From an uncultured Acidobacteriaceae bacterium (GTDB lineage: Bacteria; Acidobacteriota; Terriglobia; Terriglobales; Acidobacteriaceae), in contig CAIMKZ010000077.1 in NCBI GenBank assembly GCA_903842065.1, forward strand, positions 100,872 through 164,871: DNA of 64,000 nt. Reading direction: 5' to 3'. The notes under the pieces were generated by a model. That model ran no database searches. It was not told where the DNA came from and was given only the letters and a program-made list of their open reading frames with translations. Each line of letters starts with the position of its first letter. The first letter of the stretch is position 1. Of the stretch, positions 30,501 to 40,310 are shown piece after piece. The position numbers and the translations under genes are program-made.

Positions 30501-32469
30501 GTTGCGCGAACTGCTCGGCGAGGCAGACCTGCGCGAGCTGCTCGATCCGGAAGCGATTGGGGAAGTGGAAGAGAACGCGCAGTGCCTGAGAGAGAACATG
30601 CGCGCCCGCTCGGCCGATGGCATTCACGATCTCTGCCTGCGGCTCGGCGATCTTACGCGCGAGGAGATCGGCCGCCGCGCTGCCGATGCGGAACTTCTTT
30701 CTCACATAGATCGACTGATTCGTTCGCGCCGGCTGGTTGAACTGCGCATCGGCGGAGAAAAGCGGCTCATCGCAGCCGAAGACGCCGCGCGCTATCGCGA
30801 TGGGCTTGGCGTTCCGCTGCCTCCGGGGCTTGCAACCGCGCTACTGGAGCCGGTCGCGCATCCGGTTTTCGAACTGATACGCCGTTATGCACGCACGCAT
30901 GGACCTTTCACAACGCGCGATGCCGCTGAACGATTCGCACTCGGCAATGAAGCTGTGGAAGCAGCGCTCCACCAGCTTGCGCATGAGGGTCGTGTGCTGG
31001 AAGGCGGTTTCCGGCCCGGCGGAGTTCATAGGGAGTGGTGCGACGCCGAGATACTGCGCCAGATTCGCCGCAAGTCACTGGCAAGGCTGCGCCGCGAGGT
31101 CGAGCCCGTCGAACAGCACACGCTGGCCCGCTTTCTTACGCGCTGGCAGGGATTAGTTGCTCCGCGGCGCGCGGGCTCCAAGCATCTTGACGCGCTGCTG
31201 GACACGATTGAGAACCTGCAAGGCGCGCCACTGACCGCATCGCTGCTTGAGACTGCGATTCTGCCGGCGCGGCTTCAGGAGTATTCGTCCGCCGGACTCG
31301 ACACGCTGATTGCGGCGGGAGAAGTAGCGTGGGCGGGCGTTGAACCGATCGGCGAGCGCGACGGACGCATCGCGCTCTTCCTCGCCGATAAGTTGCCTCT
31401 GCTTGCGCATGCGCGCCCGCTTACAGAGCCGCTCAACGAACGCGAAGAGAAACTGCTCGATGTTCTCACCGCTACCGGCGCAAGTTTCTTCGATTCGCTG
31501 CATCAGTCTGTGGGCGGAGGCTATCCGGGCGAGACCATTGAAGCGTTGTGGAGCCTGGTCTGGCGCGGGCTCATTTCGAATGACTCGCTGCACGCGCTGC
31601 GCGCCTATACGGCGAGGCCCGAGACCTCGCGAACTCCGCGGCGGATGCAGACGGGCGTTGCCTTCCGATCACGACGAACGACTCCGCCAACCGCGCAGGG
31701 GCGTTGGTCGGCATTGCAAATACGAGGTGCGGGTCGGGAGACCGGCGGTACAGATGCGCCTTCAACAACCGAGCGCAGTCACGCCCTCGCTCTGCAACTG
31801 CTCAACCGCTACGGGGTGCTGATGCGCGAGAACGTTGGGGCAGAGAACATTCCGGGCGGATTCAGCGCCGTCTACGATGTGCTGAAGGCTCTGGAAGAGA
31901 GCGGTCGCATCCGTCGCGGATATTTTGTAGCGGGTCTCGGAGCGACTCAGTTCGCGCTGCCTGCGGCCGTCGATCTGCTGCGGCAGTTACGCACCGCGCC
32001 TCCGGTGGAGAAGCCCGAGTTTGTGCAACTGGCCGCGACCGACCCGGCGAATCCATACGGCTCTGTCTTGCGCTGGCCCGATCTGCCGGTGATGGACGAA
32101 GACACTGAGAGTGCACCGCGCATTCTTACTCGCGCTACGTATGCGGAAGTAATTCTGCGCAACGGCCAGCTTGTCGCGTGGCTGCGCCGCGCCAATCCCA
32201 ATCTGCTAGTTTTCTTGCCCGCCGAGGAGCCGGAGCGCTCGCAAGTTGCATCCGGGCTCGCGCACTTTATCTGCGCGCGCGGACAGGAACGGATGCGCGT
32301 GCACCATCACGAGGGCGCGCTCATCACCACCATCAACGGCCAGTCCGTAGCGGCGCACTTCATGGCGCGGTTCCTCATGGATGCGGGCTTCCACGCAGGG
32401 CCGCTGGGGATGCACCTGCGGCGGATTCCGCTCTCCGTCGCCCGCGCACAAGCGCCCGAGGTCCAGTAG
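27580..32469 (+). CDS. lhr: Lhr-family large ATP-dependent helicase
   Basis: [64 protein letters not shown]; 1629 aa. Confidence 0.93.
   Translation: [1629 protein letters not shown]
27807..27837. repeat. Intragenic heptamer repeat CAGGGAT/CAGGTTT/CAGGGAT/CAGGGAT
   Basis: Read directly within lhr. Confidence 0.85.
28295..28434. repeat. Intragenic inverted pair of heptamer arrays (AGGGACT)n and (AGTCCCT)n
   Basis: 28295-28324 AGGGACTAGGGACTAGGGATGAGGGACTAG; 28406-28434 AGTCCCTAGTCCCTAGTCCCTATGTCCCT. Confidence 0.88.
29186..29220. repeat. Intragenic nonamer repeat (CCGCTAACA/CCGCTGACT/CCGCTAGCC)
   Basis: GCTCCGCTAACACCGCTGACTCCGCTAGCCCCGCT within lhr; reverse complement of the family at 40311. 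Confidence 0.8.
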
Positions 32470-32472
32470 AAG

Positions 32473-33330
32473 ATGCCTGAAGGCGATACCATCTTCCGCA
32501 CCGCGCGTACGCTGGGCCGCGCACTCGGCGGCCAGGTTGTCACCGTCTTCCGATCAACGTATCCGCTTCTGACGCGCTTCCACGACGACGCGTCCATCAC
32601 TGGCCGCACCGTTGAGCGTGTCGAGTCACGTGGCAAGTGGCTGCTGATCCACTTTTCAGGCGATGCAACTCTCGTGACGCACATGCTGATGAATGGAAGC
32701 TGGCACATCTACCGCCACGGCGAACGCTGGCAGCAGCTGCGCGCCAACATGCGCGTCGTTATTGAGAACGAGAAGTTCATCGCCGTCGGCTTCAGTGTGC
32801 CAGTGGCCGAGATGCACACGGCTGCATCTCTTGCGCGGCACAGACGCATCCCCGCCGCGGAGACCGATGTGCTGAGCACAACCTTCGACAGCGCCGAAGT
32901 TACTCAACGGCTGCTGGCGCGCGGCAGCGAGGCAATCGCCGACGCGCTTCTCGATCAATCGGTGCTGGCCGGCGTGGGCAACGTCTTCAAGTCAGAGGTC
33001 TGCTTCGTTACAGGCATTCATCCATATTGCGCGGTTTCGATGCTCAGCGCCGCGCAGATCGAGGCTGTCATCGCGACGTCTCGAAAACTGGTTCGCGCCA
33101 ATGTGCTTGAAGATTCGCCAGACAGCATTGTCACCTATCAGGGACTTGGCCGGCGGACGACGCACAACTCCGATCCGACGGCGAGCCTATGGGTATATGG
33201 ACGCGCGGGTGAACCATGCCGGCGCTGCGGCGAGCGGATTCGCAAACGCATTCAGGGCAGCGACGCGCGGGTCACCTTCTGGTGCCCGCGCTGTCAGCCG
33301 ATGCCGGATGGCTCGGATGTGGATGGTTAG
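32473..33330 (+). CDS. Fpg/Nei-family DNA glycosylase (Nei2-like)
   Basis: MPEGDTIFRTARTLGRALGG, LLDQSVLAGVGNVFKSEVCF, C-terminal zinc finger CRRCGERIRKRIQGSDARVTFWCPRCQ. Confidence 0.92.
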   Translation: MPEGDTIFRTARTLGRALGGQVVTVFRSTYPLLTRFHDDASITGRTVERVESRGKWLLIHFSGDATLVTHMLMNGSWHIYRHGERWQQLRANMRVVIENEKFIAVGFSVPVAEMHTAASLARHRRIPAAETDVLSTTFDSAEVTQRLLARGSEAIADALLDQSVLAGVGNVFKSEVCFVTGIHPYCAVSMLSAAQIEAVIATSRKLVRANVLEDSPDSIVTYQGLGRRTTHNSDPTASLWVYGRAGEPCRRCGERIRKRIQGSDARVTFWCPRCQPMPDGSDVDG

Positions 33331-33336
33331 CTGAAA

Positions 33337-35679
33337 TTAGTGCGCTGCCGAGCCAGCATGGCAGTACTCGGTTGGCGCCGTGCCGGGCACGAACGCGGCC
33401 GTGTATGCATCCGGGCAGCTCGCGTTGCTGAGCAGGTTGCTCACTGAGTCGATCGACTGAATCTCGACGCCCTCGGGCACCTCGAATTCGCGCGTGTCGG
33501 AGTACTGGGGCAGTGCCGTGGCGGACTTCATGAACGCGGCCCAGATGGGCGCCGCCGCGTGCGCGCCTTCGATCTTCACGTCGGTGTAGTCGTCGTTGCC
33601 CACCCACACCACGCAGAGCAGGTTCGATGTGAAGCCGGCGAACCATGCGTCGTGGCTGGTGCCGGTCTTGCCTGCCGCGGGAGCGGTGAAGCCCATTCCG
33701 CGTACGCCTGCGCCGGTGCCGTTGCCGCGCAGCACATTCTCCATAAGACTTGTCGTGAGATATGCCGCACGGGGATCGAGTACAGCGCTCGACTTCGGCG
33801 AGTAGTCGGCAACGATATCGCCAGTCGATGTTCGCACGCTGGCCAGCATCCAGGGATCGAGATGCACGCCGCCGTTAGAGAACAGTGTGTAAGCGCCGGC
33901 CATTTGCAGCGGCGTCGCGTCGTAGGAGCCGATGGCGACCGCCGGAGTTCCGCGCGCGTTTACGATGCCCGAGTCGCGTGCCAGCGAGGCAACCTGATCG
34001 AAGCCCACCATCGCGGCCAGGCTGATGGTCGCATTGTTGAGCGAGCGCATGAGCGCGGTGCGCACCGTGACTTCGCCGTGATACTCGTCTTCAAAGTTGT
34101 GCGGAGTGTAGGTCTGGCCGTTACCCAGATCGTAGGTGGTCGCTTCGTCGTTCAAAATCGTAACCGGCGAAAAGAGTTTTGTCTGGCCGGGGAGCATGGT
34201 GCCTTCAACCGCAGTGCGGAATGCCGATGCGTAGACAAACGGCTTGAAAATGGAGCCGGTAGGCCGCTGCGCGACCACGTGATTCAACTGCGAGGCGCCG
34301 TAGCTGCGTCCTCCGACGAGCGCCAGCACCTGCCCGGTGTGCGGATCGAGCGCAACCAGCGCCACCTGCGGATAAATGTAAGTCTGGCCCAGCTTCTTCT
34401 GCTTGGCGTGAAGCTTGTCTACCTGCGCATCGATCAGGTGCATGGTGGAGTCGATGGCGGCGGTGGCCGCCTGTTGCAGTTCGGGATCGAGCGAGGTGTA
34501 GATGCGCAGCCCTTCGCGGTTGAAGTCGCGATCGCCCAGCTTCTGCGTCAACTGGTCGTGCACCAGATCGACAAAGTAAGGCGCTTCGCTCGCGTCCACA
34601 CTGCCCGGAACGAGATGCAGTTGTTCCTTCTTGGCGGTCTCGGCTTTTTCTTTCGTAATCGCGCCGGTCTCAACCATCGCGTCCAGAACCAGGTTGCGCC
34701 GCTCGATGGCACGCTCGGGATGCCGGAAGGGATTGAGCCGGTTGGGACTCTGAATCATGCCGGCGAGCAGCGCGCACTCGGCCAGATCGATCTGGCGCAC
34801 GTCTTTTCCAAAGAAGGCCTGTGCCGCCTCGCCCACTCCGTTGATGGAGAAGCTGCCGCGCTGGCCGAGGTTGATCTGGTTGGCGTACATCTGGAAGATC
34901 TGCTGCTTGCTGAAGCGATGTTCCAGCTGGAAGGTGATGACGATCTCAATGATCTTGCGCTTGAGCTTGCGCTCCGGCGTAAGGAAGAAGCCGCGCGCCA
35001 GCTGCATGGTGAGCGTGGAGCCGCCTTCGGTGAGCCGGTGGCCGGGCGTGAGGTCGTTGCGCAGCGCGCCGAGGATGCGGATGTAATCGACGCCGTTGTG
35101 CTCGAAGAAGCGCCTGTCTTCGATGGCGACGATGGCGCTGACCATGTTGGGCGGAATCTCTTCGTAGTTGATCAGCCGGCGCTTGATGCGGTTTTCGCTC
35201 TCGCTCAAGCCGGTGATGAGCAGCGGCTCGAGCGCGTAGCTCTCAAGCTGCTGGCCCTTGGCATCGACGATAGAGTCCACCATGCCGCCGCTCAGGTGGA
35301 TGATGGCCGAGTCGGGCGCATGGTAAGACTGCGGCCCGGGGCGCACGGTAATCTGCTGCACGCCCTCGTTATAGGTGCCGAGCTGCGAGGTCTGCGTTGC
35401 TCCGTCGGGTGAGTAGCCGGCCTGGTGCAGTTCGTTGGCTATGAGTTTGACGGAGAGCTTTTGCCCGGGGCGCACCTCGCGCGCCGCTGCGTAGATCTGC
35501 GCCGTATCGGCAAAGATGGGCTGGCCGAGGCGCTGATCGACGATGCCTTTATAGGAAAAGTAAAAGTAAGTGAAGACAGACGCGGCCGAGAGAATACACA
35601 GCGCTACCACGGCGCCTGCCGTAAGCAGCGCCAGCCTGCGTATGCCCGTGGGCCGCGCGAATCTGATCCTTACCACCAT
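33337..35679 (-). CDS. Class A penicillin-binding protein (transglycosylase/transpeptidase)
   Basis: AIVAIEDRRFFEHNGVDYIRILGALRNDL, GGSTLTMQLARGFFL, RPTGSIFKPFVYASAF, GKTGTSHDAWFAGFTSNLLCVVWVGND. Confidence 0.95.
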   Translation of the reverse strand: MVVRIRFARPTGIRRLALLTAGAVVALCILSAASVFTYFYFSYKGIVDQRLGQPIFADTAQIYAAAREVRPGQKLSVKLIANELHQAGYSPDGATQTSQLGTYNEGVQQITVRPGPQSYHAPDSAIIHLSGGMVDSIVDAKGQQLESYALEPLLITGLSESENRIKRRLINYEEIPPNMVSAIVAIEDRRFFEHNGVDYIRILGALRNDLTPGHRLTEGGSTLTMQLARGFFLTPERKLKRKIIEIVITFQLEHRFSKQQIFQMYANQINLGQRGSFSINGVGEAAQAFFGKDVRQIDLAECALLAGMIQSPNRLNPFRHPERAIERRNLVLDAMVETGAITKEKAETAKKEQLHLVPGSVDASEAPYFVDLVHDQLTQKLGDRDFNREGLRIYTSLDPELQQAATAAIDSTMHLIDAQVDKLHAKQKKLGQTYIYPQVALVALDPHTGQVLALVGGRSYGASQLNHVVAQRPTGSIFKPFVYASAFRTAVEGTMLPGQTKLFSPVTILNDEATTYDLGNGQTYTPHNFEDEYHGEVTVRTALMRSLNNATISLAAMVGFDQVASLARDSGIVNARGTPAVAIGSYDATPLQMAGAYTLFSNGGVHLDPWMLASVRTSTGDIVADYSPKSSAVLDPRAAYLTTSLMENVLRGNGTGAGVRGMGFTAPAAGKTGTSHDAWFAGFTSNLLCVVWVGNDDYTDVKIEGAHAAAPIWAAFMKSATALPQYSDTREFEVPEGVEIQSIDSVSNLLSNASCPDAYTAAFVPGTAPTEYCHAGSAAH

Positions 35680-37460
35680 CAGCAGCTAGCCTCCAGTAGC
35701 TTCTCTTCTTCCACCTTGGCTTTGACCGCCGCAACCACGTCGGCGATGGCCACGTCCACGCTCGACGACGAGGCGCGGGTTACCAGTTCGACCAGGCCGG
35801 AGGCAGCCTTTTTGCCAACATTGATACGGAATGGAATGCCGACCAGATCCGCATCTTTGAATTTGACGCCGGCGCGCTCGTCTCTGTCATCAAGCAGCAC
35901 GTCGAGACCGGCGGCTTCAAGATCGGCGGCCAGCTTCTCGCCAGCCTCGCGCAGCGCCTGATCGGCGATGTTGGTAACGGTTACGACGACGGTGAAGGGC
36001 GCGATTGAGGCCGGCAGCCAGAAGCCGTTTTGGTCGTTGGACTGCTCGATGGCCGAAGTGAGAATGCGTTCGATGCCGATACCGTAGCTGCCCATGATGG
36101 GCGTAACTTCCTTGCCGTTGGGGTCAAGCACGCGCGCGCCCATGGCTTCGGAGTACTTGTAGCCGAGCTTGAAGATGTGGCCGATTTCGACTGCCTTGCC
36201 GACGACGAGCTTGCCCGCGCAACCATCCTTGGGGCAGGCATCGCCTTCGTTCACCGTGCGGATGTCGGCGGCCAGCGTCCACTTGAAGTCGCGGCCCGGC
36301 GTGACGTTGCGCAGGTGGAAGTCGAGCTTGTTTGCGCCGCAGACGAGATTCTTGCGGCCTTCGAGAGCGTGATCGACGACGACGGTGAGGCCTTTGCCGA
36401 GCTTCTCGGTATCAGGCGTGAGGCCGATGGGGCCAAGGTAGCCGGCAGGAGCGTGGAAGTACTGCTCGAGCTCCTCGGCGACCATGGGACGGAGTTCGGC
36501 AGCGCCGACGGCGCCCATGAGCTTGGTCTCGTTCACCTGGTGGTCGCCGCGCAGGAAGGCCGAGACGCCGTGCCACGAGTCCTTTTCACCGCGCTTGAGA
36601 GCCATGTAGGCCACGCACTTGATGTCGGAGGCTTCGGAGATATTGAAGAAGGCCGCCACGTCGGCGATGGCCGCGCAGTTGGGAGTTGAGACCAGTTCGG
36701 GCTTGCCGTCGCCGGTGGGCTCCATCTCAGTGACGGGGTCGAGGCGGGAGTTGGCCTTCTCGGTGTTGGCCGCATAGGAGCAGACCGGGCAACTGGCGAT
36801 GAGGTCTTCGCCGGCGTCGGTGTAGACCATGAACTCCTGGGACTGCGAGCCGCCCATGGAGCCCGAGTCGGCTTCGACGGCTACGAACTTGAGACCGCAG
36901 CGGGAGAAGATCTTGCGGTAGACCGAGTCGTGCAGGTCGAAGCTCTTGTCCAGGCCGGCCTTGTCGATATCAAACGAGTAGGCATCCTTCATGGTGAACT
37001 GGCGCACGCGGAGCAGGCCGGACTTGGGCCGCGGCTCGTCGCGGAACTTGGTCTGGATCTGGTACCAGATCTGCGGCAACTGCTTGTAGCTGCGCAGCTC
37101 GTTGCGCGCGATGACGGTCATGATCTCTTCATGGGTCATGCCCAGGCAGAGTTCTGCGCCCTTGCGGTCCTTGAGGCGAAACATGTTCTCGCCCATGCCG
37201 GTCCAGCGGCCGGATTCAACCCACGGCTCTTTAGGCAAAAGGCTGGGCAGGAAGAACTCCTGCGCGATCTTGTCCATCTCTTCGCGGACGATGCCGACGA
37301 TCTTGTTGATCGAGCGCTGGCCGAGGAAGAGGTAGTTGTAGATGCCCGCGCCGAGCTGGCGGACGTAGCCGGAGCGGACGAGGAACTTGTGGCTGGCCAC
37401 TTCGGCGTCTGCCGGGGCCTCGCGCAGGGTGGGGATGAAGAGCTTTGACCAGCGTTGCAT
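35679..37460 (-). CDS. proS: Prolyl-tRNA synthetase
   Basis: [75 protein letters not shown]. Confidence 0.96.
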   Translation of the reverse strand: MQRWSKLFIPTLREAPADAEVASHKFLVRSGYVRQLGAGIYNYLFLGQRSINKIVGIVREEMDKIAQEFFLPSLLPKEPWVESGRWTGMGENMFRLKDRKGAELCLGMTHEEIMTVIARNELRSYKQLPQIWYQIQTKFRDEPRPKSGLLRVRQFTMKDAYSFDIDKAGLDKSFDLHDSVYRKIFSRCGLKFVAVEADSGSMGGSQSQEFMVYTDAGEDLIASCPVCSYAANTEKANSRLDPVTEMEPTGDGKPELVSTPNCAAIADVAAFFNISEASDIKCVAYMALKRGEKDSWHGVSAFLRGDHQVNETKLMGAVGAAELRPMVAEELEQYFHAPAGYLGPIGLTPDTEKLGKGLTVVVDHALEGRKNLVCGANKLDFHLRNVTPGRDFKWTLAADIRTVNEGDACPKDGCAGKLVVGKAVEIGHIFKLGYKYSEAMGARVLDPNGKEVTPIMGSYGIGIERILTSAIEQSNDQNGFWLPASIAPFTVVVTVTNIADQALREAGEKLAADLEAAGLDVLLDDRDERAGVKFKDADLVGIPFRINVGKKAASGLVELVTRASSSSVDVAIADVVAAVKAKVEEEKLLEASC

Positions 37461-37568
37461 ATGAGGACGCATGAACCTTCCCGTCCGCAATTGCGGACGC
37501 ACGAACAAATTGGGGCTGGTTTTATTCTAAATGTTCTGCGAAGCGGCTGGAGTGCCACTACATAGACG

Positions 37569-37766
37569 CTAATGCTTGGGTACGTCTCGTCCGGGAATCT
37601 GATCGTCAATTTCCGCGCCAATCGCGCTCTTTGATATCTGAGGTCTACCTGCGTCATCCAAGTTCCACTCAACTAGGTCGCCTGCTGACAATGACATCTG
37701 TGCAGCGATTTCCTCCGGGATTTCAACCCTGAGCGCATTCCCGAAACGAATAATCCTTGGGTTCAT
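37569..37766 (-). CDS. AbrB/MazE-type antitoxin-like DNA-binding protein
   Basis: RIIRFGNALRVEIPEEIAAQMSLSAGDLVEWNLDDAGRPQISK swapped-hairpin style. Confidence 0.65.
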   Translation of the reverse strand: MNPRIIRFGNALRVEIPEEIAAQMSLSAGDLVEWNLDDAGRPQISKSAIGAEIDDQIPGRDVPKH

Positions 37767-37780
37767 GCAAGCGCCTCTTG

Positions 37781-38047
37781 TTACTTAGCTATGCGTATTC
37801 TCTCTGCCAACTTATTTAGCACGATGCGCAAATAGTCGTTATGTGCGATTTCAATTAAGAGAAAGGCGCTCGATAGCCCAAGAAACACCAATAGGTTCGG
37901 TGGAGGTAGAATCTTCAGGCCAGTCAGAACGACGTAAGCGATGTACACCATTTTGGTCGGTGAAAATAATGTGGCGGGTAAATCACCAATGCTTGCCATT
38001 CCACACACCTCAGGGACAGTTTTTAGTTTGCGGCACATGCCGATCAA
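37781..38047 (-). CDS. Small membrane protein of unknown function (start uncertain)
   Basis: Two hydrophobic segments MVYIAYVVLTGLKIL and LLVFLGLSSAFLLIEIA; 15 nt upstream of the AbrB-like ORF. Confidence 0.4.
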   Translation of the reverse strand: MIGMCRKLKTVPEVCGMASIGDLPATLFSPTKMVYIAYVVLTGLKILPPPNLLVFLGLSSAFLLIEIAHNDYLRIVLNKLAERIRIAK

Positions 38048-38072
38048 AAAGCCAGTCAGATTTCATAAAATT

Positions 38073-39074
38073 TCAGATCAGCTCCACGCCCCACAGGTCG
38101 TGCAGGTGCACGACGCCTACTACGCGGAGGTCTGCGTCGGCTACTACCAGCGAGGTGATCTTGCGCTCCTCGAGGATCGACAGGGCTTTGGCGGCGAGTT
38201 CGGTCGAGGGGATGGTGCGGGGAGTGGGGTTCATGGCTTCGCCGGCGGTTTTGGCTAACGCCGCGCCGCCTTCGCGCTCGAGCAGGCGGCGCAGGTCGCC
38301 GTCGGAGATCACGCCGAGGAGACGGCCTGCCTGCTGCACCGTTGTCATGCCGAGTTTCTTGGACGACATCTCGTAGATGACGTCGGTCATGGGAGTCGTA
38401 GGCGTGACGGTGGGGATGTCGTCGCCGGAGTGCATGAGGTCGCGGACGCGGGCCAAGCGCTTGCCTAGCTTGCCGCCGGGGTGGAGTTCGGCGAAGTCTT
38501 CGGCGCGGAAGCCCTTGCGGACGCTGACCGCGACGGCGAGCGCGTCGCCTAAGGCGAGCATGGTGGTGGTGGAGGCCGTGGGGGCAAGGTTGAGGCCGCA
38601 GGCCTCGCGCTCGACCGAGCAGTCCAGGGCCACGTCGCTGGATTGGGCGAGGGTCGAGTTTAGGTTGCAGCAGAGGCCGATGAGGGCGTCGCCCTTGCGC
38701 TTGAGGGTGGCTAGGAGGCGGAGGATCTCCTCGGTTTCGCCGGAAGCTGAGAGGGCGATGACGACGTCGCCGGGCATCAGCACGCCCAGGTCGCCGTGGA
38801 CGGCTTCGGCGGGATGCAGAAACAGGGCCGGGGAGCCGGTGGAGGAGAGGGTGGCGGCGATCTTCTGGGCGATGAGTCCGCTCTTGCCCATGCCGGTGAC
38901 GACGACCCGGCCGTTGGCGGCAGCGCAGCCGAGGATGAGCTCGACGGCGCAGTCGAAGTCGGCGGCCATGGGTCCGTCGAGACGGGCGGCCAAGGCCAGG
39001 AGGGCGGCGGCCTCGGTGCGGACGAGGTCGGCGGGGCTGAGGGTTCCCGGGTCGATTGGGGTGGGCTGGCTCAT
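38073..39074 (-). CDS. KpsF/GutQ-family sugar-phosphate isomerase (arabinose-5-phosphate isomerase type) with CBS domains
   Basis: GRVVVTGMGKSGLIAQKIAATLSSTGSPALFLHPAEAVHGDLGVL. Confidence 0.93.
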   Translation of the reverse strand: MSQPTPIDPGTLSPADLVRTEAAALLALAARLDGPMAADFDCAVELILGCAAANGRVVVTGMGKSGLIAQKIAATLSSTGSPALFLHPAEAVHGDLGVLMPGDVVIALSASGETEEILRLLATLKRKGDALIGLCCNLNSTLAQSSDVALDCSVEREACGLNLAPTASTTTMLALGDALAVAVSVRKGFRAEDFAELHPGGKLGKRLARVRDLMHSGDDIPTVTPTTPMTDVIYEMSSKKLGMTTVQQAGRLLGVISDGDLRRLLEREGGAALAKTAGEAMNPTPRTIPSTELAAKALSILEERKITSLVVADADLRVVGVVHLHDLWGVELI

Positions 39075-39397
39075 CGGTTTCTGATGGTAACACCATGGGG
39101 GCTGGGGTGCGAGGGGGGTGGCAGCAAGGCGAACAAGAGAAGAAAGTAAGCGCGGCGAGGTGAAATTTAAGTGTATGAAAAATAAGCAGGTTAGAGGACG
39201 ATTTTCAGCGCTATTGAATTATATACGTAAGTGCAGATTCTAAAGGGTTTACCTATTTTGACTTGTAAGTGCAGAAAATAATGAACTTACGGATCATGAT
39301 GAATTGGAAAACTAGCCAGCCGCGTTTTCGAGGTTGCTGGATTTAGATTACCGGTTTTAGGGTAATTTTCGGCAAAGGCGAGAAGCGGTATTTGAGT

Positions 39398-39580
39398 GGA
39401 TCGGGAGTGGGGCCCTCAGTGGCTGAAGCCCCGCGCCTTCTGGTAGCTTCATCGGCACGGCGAAAGCCATGCCTGATACAAGGCAGGGAACTGCATTTTC
39501 AACATGCGCCGCCCTTACGGTGCTTCGTCTCTCAATTGCTTTCGTTACCCCACGCTGAAGCGTGGGGCTAACAAGTCGCC
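39398..39580. repeat. Cluster of degenerate palindromes
   Basis: e.g. CCCCACGCTGAAGCGTGGGGCTAA, GGCACGGCGAAAGCCATGCC. Confidence 0.65.
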
Positions 39581-39668
39581 GCGGCGACCGCCTACGGCGC
39601 GCGTCAGGGCATGAAGAGATTGGACTGGTGGAAGGGCCAGGGGCTCGGGTTTCCGTACAATAGGAGCT

Positions 39669-40304
39669 ATGAGTGGCTTCCCCTTGCGGCGCAATGCGCT
39701 GGTGCTTTTGTCTGTTCTGGTTCTGCTCGCGGTGTTTGTGTGGGCAGGTTGGTTCCGGTGGCGCGCGGAGAGCGCGAGGCGGACGGCGGCGGCCGAGTCG
39801 GAGGCCGCGCTGGCGGCGCTGAGCGCGGGCCCGATCGTGGAGTCTCCGCTGGTGGGCAAGGCTGCGCCCGGTTTCACGCTCGAAGACCTGAAGGGCAAGA
39901 AGGTGTCGCTGGCCGGCTACAAGGGCAAGGTTGTTCTGATCAACTTCTGGGCAACGTGGTGCGGGCCATGCAAGCTGGAGACGCCGTGGATTATCGAACT
40001 GCGCAACAAGTACGGCGCGCAGGGCTTTGAGGTGCTGGGCGTGGATTCCGAGGCCAACGACGCCAAACAGGGCAGCGAACAGTGGAAGAAGGACCTGGCG
40101 GCTATCGAGAAGTTTGCCGTGCAGATGAAGGTTCCCTACCCGGTGCTGCTGAACGGAGACAGTCTGGCCAAGGCGTATGGCGGGCTTGAGGATTTGCCGG
40201 CTTCGTTCTATGTGGACCGCAAGGGTGTGGTTGTGGCGGCTCAGGTGGGGATCGACAGCAAAGAGTCGATCGAGGCGAATATCCGGAAGGCGCTGGGAGA
40301 GTAA
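39669..40304 (+). CDS. TlpA/ResA-like thiol-disulfide oxidoreductase
   Basis: VVLINFWATWCGPCKLETPWIIELRNKYGAQGFEVLGVD. Confidence 0.92.
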   Translation: MSGFPLRRNALVLLSVLVLLAVFVWAGWFRWRAESARRTAAAESEAALAALSAGPIVESPLVGKAAPGFTLEDLKGKKVSLAGYKGKVVLINFWATWCGPCKLETPWIIELRNKYGAQGFEVLGVDSEANDAKQGSEQWKKDLAAIEKFAVQMKVPYPVLLNGDSLAKAYGGLEDLPASFYVDRKGVVVAAQVGIDSKESIEANIRKALGE

Positions 40305-40310
40305 GGCAGC

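Noticed and set aside
33559-35412. 617 aa plus-strand ORF opposite the class A PBP gene
   Set aside because: Antisense shadow ORF without recognisable domains.
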